A stretch of DNA of 7,569 bases from Candidatus Zixiibacteriota bacterium (GTDB lineage Bacteria > Zixibacteria > MSB-5A5 > GN15 > FEB-12), in assembly GCA_022564135.1 (NCBI GenBank), contig JADFLZ010000096.1:1-7569 (forward strand). Direction: 5' to 3'. Below are positions 1 through 5,687 of the stretch, one piece after another. The notes under the pieces were generated by a model. It was given only the letters and a program-made list of their open reading frames with translations. It had not been told where the DNA came from and made no database searches. Positions within the stretch are counted from its first letter, which is position 1. Every line of letters starts with the position of its first letter. The translations under genes were made by a program, and so were the position numbers.

Positions 1-215
1 GGCGGGTGTCCGTCCCATTGCAAAGAATAATCCCACTTTGACGTACCGGCTGACGTATCATAGGTCACTCCCTCAAAAAGAAGAGTAAAATGACTGGTGA
101 TTTCGGTTGTATCACAGTCCAGACTAATTGCAGAAGCGCTCCCAGAAAAAGGAACCATCAATACAAAAGTTAACACTAAAGAAAATTTAGAAATATGACG
201 AAAAAGCTCTCTCAC
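1..215 (-). CDS. Exported protein of unknown function, 5' part only (GTG start)
   Basis: The first 71 codons of a gene that runs off the left edge. The start is GTG at 215-213: an in-frame TAA lies directly upstream, so the protein cannot begin earlier, and an AAGGA ribosome binding site sits 6 bases ahead. Residues 1-29 form a good Sec signal peptide: basic start (MRELFRHISK), hydrophobic core (FSLVLTFVLMVPF), then a cleavage site SASA before ISLDCDTTEI. The visible mature part is short, beta-strand-like and aromatic (EGVTYDTSAGTSKWDYSLQWDG), with one Cys, as in secreted beta-sandwich proteins. I do not recognise the family and give no function. It is divergent from the large exported dockerin protein at 894-4319. 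A leftward promoter at 593-620 could drive it through a leader of about 370 bases. Reading frame and export are well supported; the role is unknown. Confidence 0.8.
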   Translation of the reverse strand, partial: MRELFRHISKFSLVLTFVLMVPFSGSASAISLDCDTTEITSHFTLLFEGVTYDTSAGTSKWDYSLQWDGHP

Positions 216-221
216 TTACTT

Positions 222-226
222 TCCTT
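222..226 (-). promoter_or_regulatory. Ribosome binding site fixing the GTG start at 215
   Basis: Reading the minus strand, AAGGA within AGAAGGAAAG is followed by 6 bases and then GTG. It matters because the start is not ATG, and because the in-frame TAA just upstream and the signal peptide just downstream all agree with this start. Confidence 0.7.
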
Positions 227-307
227 CTTGGTAAAACTCGCCTCTATAATTATTTTAAAAAGTGGAATTCATTTTTGTGATACAGGTAAGACGGTGTGGG
301 CATAAAC

Positions 308-334
308 TTGCAGGCAGAATTCACAGCCCTGCAA
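308..334. repeat. Inverted repeat, 7-bp stem
   Basis: TTGCAGG at 308-314 and CCTGCAA at 328-334 are exact reverse complements around a 13-base loop. The repeat lies 10 bases before the terminator-like hairpin at 345-366, so a plus-strand RNA would carry the two hairpins in tandem. Confidence 0.4.
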
Positions 335-344
335 ATTAATCCCT

Positions 345-375
345 GGCAAAAGAATCACCTTTTGCCGTTTTCTTT
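345..375 (+). terminator. Orphan intrinsic terminator-like hairpin
   Basis: GGCAAAAG (345-352) and CTTTTGCC (359-366) form a perfect 8-bp stem with a 6-base loop (AATCAC). On the plus strand it is followed by GTTTTCTTT (367-375). The T-rich tail exists only in the plus direction; read leftward the hairpin is followed by AGGGATTAATTT. No plus-strand gene ends upstream inside the window, so the terminator is unassigned. It could end a small RNA starting in 216-300, or block plus-strand transcription coming out of the divergent gene. The stem is AT-rich and the tail is interrupted, so strength is uncertain. Confidence 0.45.
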
Positions 376-389
376 CCTCCACATTGGTT

Positions 390-409
390 GACTTAAATTT
401 ATTTAAGTC
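390..409. promoter_or_regulatory. 20-base near-perfect palindrome, possible operator
   Basis: GACTTAAAT (390-398) and ATTTAAGTC (401-409) are exact reverse complements separated by only two bases. The short spacer and AT-rich core suit a binding site for a dimeric regulator better than an RNA hairpin. It lies between the leftward promoter at 593-620 and the GTG gene, about 185 bases downstream of the promoter. No regulator gene is in the window, so the binding protein is unknown. Confidence 0.3.
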
Positions 410-419
410 TAAAATCCTG

Positions 420-463
420 AGGCGGCCAAATATTAAGCAAACCTGCTTATCGGATTAACGCCT
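420..463. repeat. Nested inverted repeat (two-tier stem)
   Basis: An outer stem AGGCG (420-424) with CGCCT (459-463) encloses an inner stem TAAGCA (434-439) with TGCTTA (444-449) closing a 4-base loop. The two stems are separated by symmetric 9-base internal loops. This fits a structured RNA element, readable from either strand, but the outer stem is only 5 bp and could be chance. Confidence 0.3.
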
Positions 464-592
464 AAATGCGCTCTTTGATTATTCATCCGGCCAGCCCGGT
501 GCCAGTACTTTTAACTCTTTTTCTATCAAAAGAATCAGGTGATGTAAGGTAGAAGCCTTATGTAGTACGCTTGTTACCTGTTGTACACCCAA

Positions 593-620
593 AATATATC
601 CTTTCAGCCCAGATTGTCAA
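593..620 (-). promoter_or_regulatory. Leftward sigma70-type promoter
   Basis: On the minus strand TTGACA (620-615, a full match to the -35 consensus) is followed by a 16-base spacer and TATATT (598-593, five of six to the -10 consensus). Transcription would start near 585 and run left. The first coding start in that direction is GTG at 215, so the leader would be about 370 bases and would cross the structures at 308-463. It may alternatively drive a noncoding RNA. Confidence 0.5.
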
Positions 621-631
621 GGGAAGACAGG

Positions 632-648
632 GCATTGTCTCCCAATGC
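632..648. repeat. Short inverted repeat, 6-bp stem
   Basis: GCATTG (632-637) and CAATGC (643-648) pair across a 5-base loop. It sits just upstream of the -35 box of the leftward promoter, a possible place for an activator site, though a 6-bp stem alone is weak evidence. Confidence 0.2.
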
Positions 649-744
649 AATATGCAGACCAATTGAAAGTAGAATCTAAAGCGCAGAAACTACTCTTGAT
701 ATTAAACAAAATGATCTTTCAATCGTCTTATAAGTGAATAAAAC

Positions 745-790
745 AGGCCAAAATATGACTGCTTTTGCAGCCTCCCCTCAATTTTGGCCT
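745..790. repeat. 10-bp inverted repeat enclosing a smaller hairpin
   Basis: AGGCCAAAAT (745-754) and ATTTTGGCCT (781-790) are perfect reverse complements. Inside the 26-base interval, CTGC (759-762) and GCAG (767-770) form a second hairpin with a TTTT loop. No T-run follows on the plus strand. The element ends about 100 bases before the ATG of the dockerin protein, so it could fold in that gene's leader or act as an extended operator. Confidence 0.4.
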
Positions 791-882
791 CTTAAGGCAG
801 GGGTTCTTAATACCTCTGAAAAAAATGGCTTTTAGAACTTTGAGAATATCATAGATTTCTAATAAGGCTTTATATCTGATTT

Positions 883-890
883 GGGGAGGA
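883..890 (+). promoter_or_regulatory. Ribosome binding site of the dockerin protein gene
   Basis: GGGGAGGA contains a full GGAGG core ending 4 bases before the ATG at 894. The spacing is short but acceptable, and the signal peptide begins right at this ATG. Confidence 0.75.
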
Positions 891-893
891 CTA

Positions 894-3800
894 ATGAAAC
901 TTGTTCAATTCTTTCTGATTCTTTTGTTGCCGGTCTATTTAAGCACCGTATCTGCAGTCTCAGCCAGAGACCTTGGCAACTTGGGCAAAGATACTCTATT
1001 TGATCCATCTGCTCAGAGTGTTTCAAGCGAAATTACCGATCACTTGATAAACTGGCCGTTATATCACGGTCTTCACAGGACAGGTCAAATTGATGCCACT
1101 TTTAATTGCTTTGGTTCATTTGGTAACGCCTTTTCACAAGCTCTTTATGATTTCCCGGTTCCAACTTACCCTTTTGGATTTGTGACACCTCCTGAATCCG
1201 GTCCGGAATATCTCTTTGGCGGAGCGATATGGATAGGCGGAATTGTCGATGGTGACACCTTAGTCAGCGTCGGAGCTGACGGCTGGCAGGCCAGCTATGA
1301 GTTTTACCCGCCAAATTTTAAAAACCCTAAAAAAAAGGGAACTGTCAATTTAGTTAACTATATCGCTGACCAATCTTATAGGGCCGAATTCGCTGATACT
1401 ATTAAAAACTCGCAAAATACCTTTGACCCTTTTGTTTTCTACCACCGGCCACTAAACATTAAAGTAGCCAGTCGAAGTTTCAACTGGCAAACTTCTCCGG
1501 AAAATAAAACTATTATTTATGACCTGGTAATTACCAACGTAGGCAGCAAAGATATCAGCGAAGGCTACTGCGGATTTTTCTTTGATTGTGATATCGGCAA
1601 CATCCCATCCTCTCATACCGATGACCTGACCGGCTCACTCAAAGAACACGGCATCGGCTATATAATAGACGACGATGGTGATTTTGATTACTCTGCAGAT
1701 AATCCGGCTGACCGTGCTTTCGCTTTCAAATTTCTATCAACTTCTTTTCAAGCTTTAGACACTAACTTCAATTGGTGGCTATCTAGCGGAGATCCTACCA
1801 GAGATTTTGGCCCACGCCAGCGGGGCACGCCCGAAAACCCGTTCAGAGATTTTGGAACCGGCGGCATAGGCACACCTGAAGGGGACTCCAACAAATATTA
1901 TATGATGAGCTTTGATGAGTGGGACTACGACCAGATATTTACAGGCACCATCGGAGACACCAGTTCTGTCTGGCTGCCGCCTAATTCATCAATAGCAGGG
2001 GCCTACAGTCAGGGCCATGACGCCAAGTTTATGATGTCTATAGGTCCCTTTAATTTAAAACCTGATTCCAGCGCCAGAATTCTATTCGCTACTTTTACAG
2101 GAGAATATGTTCACCCCGGTGCCGGTCCGATTCACTATCTGCCTGACTTTCCTGATATCTATCTCTCGCAACTGTATTTCGATGATTTAATTGCAACCGC
2201 AGCTGTTTCAGGAAATTTGGCAGACCTGCTTTTAAATCCTCTTTTGCCGCCTCTTGGATTACAACTGATTAAAGATAGTTTGGACGCAGCAGAACTTCAA
2301 TGGGATCCCTGGACTTATCAGAATGTCTATGGCTATTACTTATATATAACTGAAGCTCCGCTGGATTCGTTGCCTTATCCGGGAGCGGTCCCGCCCTGGT
2401 GGTCTCCCCCTGGCGGCGCCTTGCCCGTTGTAATTGACAGAACCTACCGCTTTTCTCTGGACAGTCTTGACCGTCAGAAACATTATCTGGCGCAGATAGC
2501 ACATAAGACATTCTCTGAAACAGGTGAAAAGAGTGAACCGATACGGTTTAAGTTAAATCCGCGACCAAACCCTTTGCAGCTGGCTTCCCGTTATGCTTTT
2601 GCCAATCCAAACGGTCCGCTCTATATCAAATGGCAATTACCAGAAAAAGAAGCTATTGATCATATCAATGTATATAAGTTCTCAGATTCAGCCGAAGCAG
2701 TTCGGGGATATCATGCCTTTTACGACAGGGGTTACCAAGTCCAGTTTATTCAGCCGCATGACTCATTTTTTGCCAATGACAAGACTTACTATTTTTATGC
2801 CATGGAGCCATATGCGGTCTTGTCAGGCAGCGACACCACTTTTGTCGATAGTAATGTAACTGAAGGCGAGGCGTATCTTATAGTAACTGCTGACCAGTAT
2901 GGTTTTGAGTCCGAATTTTCAAAAATAATTATCTCAAACGTTGTGGCCGAAAAAACAAAAGACATTTTACTGGTCACCAACAGCCTGGCTCTGACGGCTC
3001 ATCGCTATGTTTATCTCGATTCAATCCTTTCTTTTTATAACAATATTCTTCAAGGATTCGACTATGACATTTATAATTATCGCGACTCGACCAAACTGAC
3101 CAACTGCCCCGACCGCTCAATAAACTGCATGGACTGGCACGACTTTATGCAATACAGACTTGTTATAGTTGATGACCGCCTGACCGAGTCGCTTTTCAGT
3201 AACAAGTATCAGGACTCTACCGGCGGTTTTGAACGGTATATTGCTTACGGGGGCAAGTTTGCTTATTTCGGCAGATTTAGCGGATTTGGCTGGGGGCTTA
3301 CTTACCACGATGGCACACCCGGCTACGTTGATATCGGCCATTCTTTCGTCAAAGAATTCCTGGGAATTGACTCACTATTTTTTGGAGGAGAAAAATATTA
3401 CTACAGTAATACTTCGGAGCCGTACGTTGACTCTCTTTTCGGATTCAATCTGGCACAACAGCAAGACGGGAGTTTGCCCTCGGCGCATTTCAATTTTTCC
3501 CGTGATCCGTTTACGCCCAGACTTAGAAATGTCTGGACCATGCCGACACCTCCCGGCGTGGCTACTTTTGTCCCCAATGACAGAGGCGAAATCACTCACC
3601 TGTTCAAATCCGTTTATCCCGGAACTTCTGTCCAGGAAAGCAGAGTAATCGGAGTAAGAAACCACTTGCCGCGGCTCAAGGCCAGTACCTATGCCTTTGG
3701 ATTTCACCTCTGGTATATGGATTATGTTAACGCCCGAGAATTGATAGAAGCCATTTTGTCCTCATCACCATTTTCACTTGCTGCAAAAACTACAATTAGC

Positions 3801-4319
3801 AAAAACCAATTTCATGTGATTGAGTCCTTTACGATAGAACCAGCTTACGCAACCATATACATGGGCAATATTGAGCAGGAGATTGATGTAAGTTCTATAA
3901 ATCAAAGTTCGATAATTGTGAACAGCTCGACCGTTCCAAGCTCTGTTGAGATTTTGAGCTCGCTTCCGAATTACGCTGGAAAAGTGCTAAAACTTGAGGT
4001 TCCCTTAAGAGAGCTATTTGGAGCATACTCTCCGGTCTGGAATACTATCACTGCTGTTTACTCGATAGCTGCAGCTACCGCAGGTGAACGATCTGTGAGG
4101 GCCCTGGGATCATTTACTCTTACTGGGCATTTGCGAGGTGACGTCAATCAGGATGGTACAGTAAACATTGCCGATTTGACGTTACTTGTAGATTTTCTGT
4201 TTAGAAAGGGCGAGCTACCCGAGCCTCTGGAAATCTCAGACGTCAACAGCGACGGCTCGGTCAATATCCTGGATTTGACCAAATTGGTAGACTATATCTT
4301 CAGAGGAAAGCCGCTGTAA
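894..4319 (+). CDS. Large exported multidomain protein with C-terminal dockerin-type repeats
   Basis: An 1141-residue exported protein. Residues 1-24 are a Sec signal peptide, with cleavage likely after VSA24. Residues about 30-440 form a beta-rich module with FGGAIWIGG and Asp/Asn-rich loops such as DDDGDFDYSADNPAD, seen in Zixibacteria-type surface proteins. Residues about 450-680 read as two fibronectin III-like domains (LQWDPWTYQNVYGYYLYI, LYIKWQL). Residues about 690-960 begin ILLVTNSLALT and include YRLVIVDD and GGKFAYFGR, resembling an alpha/beta glutamine-amidotransferase-like fold; I see no catalytic Cys-His-Glu set. Residues about 976-1078 are an Ig-like module. Residues 1082-1141 hold two EF-hand-like dockerin loops: D1083/N1085/D1087/D1094 and D1116/N1118/D1120/D1127. 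Dockerins bind calcium and often cohesins; no cohesin gene, LPXTG motif or hydrophobic C-terminal anchor is visible. Probably a structural or adhesive surface protein; the substrate is unknown. Confidence 0.88.
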   Translation: MKLVQFFLILLLPVYLSTVSAVSARDLGNLGKDTLFDPSAQSVSSEITDHLINWPLYHGLHRTGQIDATFNCFGSFGNAFSQALYDFPVPTYPFGFVTPPESGPEYLFGGAIWIGGIVDGDTLVSVGADGWQASYEFYPPNFKNPKKKGTVNLVNYIADQSYRAEFADTIKNSQNTFDPFVFYHRPLNIKVASRSFNWQTSPENKTIIYDLVITNVGSKDISEGYCGFFFDCDIGNIPSSHTDDLTGSLKEHGIGYIIDDDGDFDYSADNPADRAFAFKFLSTSFQALDTNFNWWLSSGDPTRDFGPRQRGTPENPFRDFGTGGIGTPEGDSNKYYMMSFDEWDYDQIFTGTIGDTSSVWLPPNSSIAGAYSQGHDAKFMMSIGPFNLKPDSSARILFATFTGEYVHPGAGPIHYLPDFPDIYLSQLYFDDLIATAAVSGNLADLLLNPLLPPLGLQLIKDSLDAAELQWDPWTYQNVYGYYLYITEAPLDSLPYPGAVPPWWSPPGGALPVVIDRTYRFSLDSLDRQKHYLAQIAHKTFSETGEKSEPIRFKLNPRPNPLQLASRYAFANPNGPLYIKWQLPEKEAIDHINVYKFSDSAEAVRGYHAFYDRGYQVQFIQPHDSFFANDKTYYFYAMEPYAVLSGSDTTFVDSNVTEGEAYLIVTADQYGFESEFSKIIISNVVAEKTKDILLVTNSLALTAHRYVYLDSILSFYNNILQGFDYDIYNYRDSTKLTNCPDRSINCMDWHDFMQYRLVIVDDRLTESLFSNKYQDSTGGFERYIAYGGKFAYFGRFSGFGWGLTYHDGTPGYVDIGHSFVKEFLGIDSLFFGGEKYYYSNTSEPYVDSLFGFNLAQQQDGSLPSAHFNFSRDPFTPRLRNVWTMPTPPGVATFVPNDRGEITHLFKSVYPGTSVQESRVIGVRNHLPRLKASTYAFGFHLWYMDYVNARELIEAILSSSPFSLAAKTTISKNQFHVIESFTIEPAYATIYMGNIEQEIDVSSINQSSIIVNSSTVPSSVEILSSLPNYAGKVLKLEVPLRELFGAYSPVWNTITAVYSIAAATAGERSVRALGSFTLTGHLRGDVNQDGTVNIADLTLLVDFLFRKGELPEPLEISDVNSDGSVNILDLTKLVDYIFRGKPL

Positions 4320-4324
4320 GACAG

Positions 4325-4342
4325 CAGAATGCCAAAATTCTG
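4325..4342 (+). other. Weak hairpin after the dockerin protein gene
   Basis: CAGAAT (4325-4330) pairs with ATTCTG (4337-4342) across a 6-base loop, 5 bases after the stop codon. No T-run follows, so it is not a typical intrinsic terminator; it may only protect the transcript 3' end. The rest of the 138-base gap (4320-4457) shows no convincing terminator or promoter. Confidence 0.2.
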
Positions 4343-4446
4343 ATTGTCGCAGATTGGCTTAGTTCTATCTTCCAAATCTTGACTGCCTAAGCGCTTGCCT
4401 ACTCGGGCGCAATTTTCTAAATTCTGTTCTTACTAAAAGTAGAAAT

Positions 4447-4452
4447 AGAGGA
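4447..4452 (+). promoter_or_regulatory. Ribosome binding site of the acyl-CoA dehydrogenase gene
   Basis: AGAGGA ends 5 bases before the ATG at 4458. It supports this start, which also gives the family's usual N-terminal sequence MDFGFTEEQQ. Confidence 0.7.
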
Positions 4453-4457
4453 TTGAG

Positions 4458-5612
4458 ATGGATTTTGGTTTCACTGAAGAACAGCAATATGTAAAAGATG
4501 TAGCCCGCAAATTTGCCGACGAAAGGCTCTTTCCTCATGCCGGGGAATTTGACAAAAACGCAAAATTAGACCGGGGCGTTATAAAAGAGATGGCCGAACT
4601 GGGGCTGATGGGCGTCAAAGTGCCTGAAAAATACGGCGGAACCGGGCTGGACGAACTGGCCTATGTTATTTCACTGGAAGAACTTGCCCGTGGCTGTGCC
4701 TCGCATGCTTTAGTGGCGGCGGTACATGGTTCCCTGTTTACTTTTCCTTTACTGGAATACGGCACCGAAGAGCAGAGAACAAAATATATCCCTGCTGTCT
4801 GCTCAGGCGATAAAATGGCAGCCTATTCGTTATCCGAAGCAGGCTCTGGTTCTGACGCTGTATCTCTCAGGCTTCTGGCTACCGAAGACGGCGATAGCTA
4901 TGTCCTAAACGGCACCAAGCTCTGGGTAACTCACGGAGCCGATGCAGATTACATTATCCTCTTCGCCACCGTTAATCCCGAATTGCGCACCAAAGGTATT
5001 GTAGCCTTTGTCATAGAAACTGATAGACCTGGTTTCGCTGTCGGTAAAAATGAAGATAAAATGGGCTATAAGGCCTCGCCTACCAGCGAAATTATTTTTA
5101 CTGATTACAGAGTGCCCAAAGAGAATCAGATAGGCGAAGTTGGCAAAGGCTTCAACATTGCTATGGAGACCTTAAACCATGGCCGCATTTCTATCGGGGC
5201 GCAAGCGGTCGGCATGGCTCAAAGAGCTCTTGAAATTGCCGCCAAGTACTCATGTGAGCGAAAGCAATTCGGTAAAGAGATATCGACTTTTCAGGGCCTG
5301 CAGTTTATGATGGCAGATATGGAAGCCAAAATCCATACGGCCAGATTAGCTGTATATCAGGCCGCCTGGCTTAAATCCAAAGGCAAAGCTGCCATCAAAG
5401 AAGCAGCCATAGCCAAAATGATGGCGTCTGAAATGGGTACTGAAGTTGCCCACAGCGCTATTCAGATACTCGGCGGCTATGGATACACTCACGAATACAA
5501 TGTCGAAAGAATATATCGTGATGTTCGCTTATGCGAGATTTTTGAAGGAACCAACCAGATTCTGCGAATAGTTATTGCCCGCGAACTGTTAAAAGAATAC
5601 ACAGATAATTAA
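4458..5612 (+). CDS. Acyl-CoA dehydrogenase (short-chain/butyryl-CoA type)
   Basis: A 384-residue cytoplasmic FAD enzyme that makes the alpha-beta double bond in acyl-CoA during beta-oxidation and passes electrons to electron-transfer flavoprotein. The length is typical. Residues 122-133 (AYSLSEAGSGSD) are the first family signature and lie at the FAD/substrate site. KLWVTHG at 154-160 matches the conserved W-[IV]-T-N-G flavin motif, but with His159 where Asn is usual. ERKQFGKEI at 267-275 carries the Arg that contacts FAD across the subunit interface. Residues 339-355 (GGYGYTHEYNVERIYRD) are the second signature, and Glu363 in EIFEGTNQI matches the catalytic base of the butyryl-CoA dehydrogenase class. 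Chain-length preference cannot be settled from sequence; branched-chain substrates remain possible. The gene appears to be a single unit: it ends at a strong terminator and no etf or thiolase gene adjoins it. Confidence 0.95.
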   Translation: MDFGFTEEQQYVKDVARKFADERLFPHAGEFDKNAKLDRGVIKEMAELGLMGVKVPEKYGGTGLDELAYVISLEELARGCASHALVAAVHGSLFTFPLLEYGTEEQRTKYIPAVCSGDKMAAYSLSEAGSGSDAVSLRLLATEDGDSYVLNGTKLWVTHGADADYIILFATVNPELRTKGIVAFVIETDRPGFAVGKNEDKMGYKASPTSEIIFTDYRVPKENQIGEVGKGFNIAMETLNHGRISIGAQAVGMAQRALEIAAKYSCERKQFGKEISTFQGLQFMMADMEAKIHTARLAVYQAAWLKSKGKAAIKEAAIAKMMASEMGTEVAHSAIQILGGYGYTHEYNVERIYRDVRLCEIFEGTNQILRIVIARELLKEYTDN

Positions 5613-5627
5613 GAGAGCATCTACCAT

Positions 5628-5662
5628 AAAAAAACGGCAGCTGTAAATGCTGCCGTTTTTTT
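5628..5662. terminator. Bidirectional intrinsic terminator
   Basis: CGGCAGC (5635-5641) and GCTGCCG (5649-5655) form a perfect GC-rich 7-bp stem with loop TGTAAAT, flanked by seven A on the left and seven T on the right. Read from either strand it gives a stem followed by a U-run. It lies 15 bases after the acyl-CoA dehydrogenase stop and 25 bases beyond the convergent SPFH gene stop, and should end both transcripts. Confidence 0.93.
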
Positions 5663-5687
5663 ATTCGTACATATTTCTAACTCAGAT

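Larger units (their letters stand above)
216..893. other. Divergent intergenic region rich in inverted repeats
   Basis: This 678-base gap separates two divergent genes for exported proteins and holds no convincing protein gene. It contains at least six perfect inverted repeats with stems of 6-10 bp, one leftward sigma70-type promoter and one terminator-like hairpin in the plus direction. A 61-codon stop-to-stop minus-strand frame (269-451) and a 28-codon plus-strand ATG frame near 465 exist, but neither has a ribosome binding site. The region may hold long leaders for one or both flanking genes, or a small RNA gene. No clear -35/-10 pair was found for the plus-strand gene at 894. Confidence 0.6.

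Noticed and set aside
489..505. Minus-strand sigma54-like site CTGGCACCGGGCTGGCC with GG and GC at the right spacing
   Set aside because: The -24 half is a full match but the -12 half reads TGGC instead of TTGC, and no enhancer-binding regulator is in the window. One half-site match is too weak to annotate.
465..551. Plus-strand 28-codon ATG frame beginning MRSLIIHPAS
   Set aside because: No ribosome binding site, no recognisable content, and a length expected by chance.
840..868. Possible -35 TTGAGA and -10 TAATAA before the dockerin protein gene
   Set aside because: The spacer would be 14 bases, too short for a sigma70-type promoter, and no better hexamer pair was found nearby.
3375..3707. 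Minus-strand 110-residue open frame inside the dockerin protein gene, and other overlapping frames at 2269-2511, 2593-2859, 3117-3341 and 3229-3648
   Set aside because: All lie within a well-supported exported-protein gene, lack ribosome binding sites and recognisable domains, and have low-complexity translations typical of out-of-frame reading.
4389..4410. GC-rich inverted sequence GCGC...GCGC before the acyl-CoA dehydrogenase gene as a terminator
   Set aside because: The stem has mismatches and the following AATTTTCTAAATT is not a clean T-run; support is too weak.
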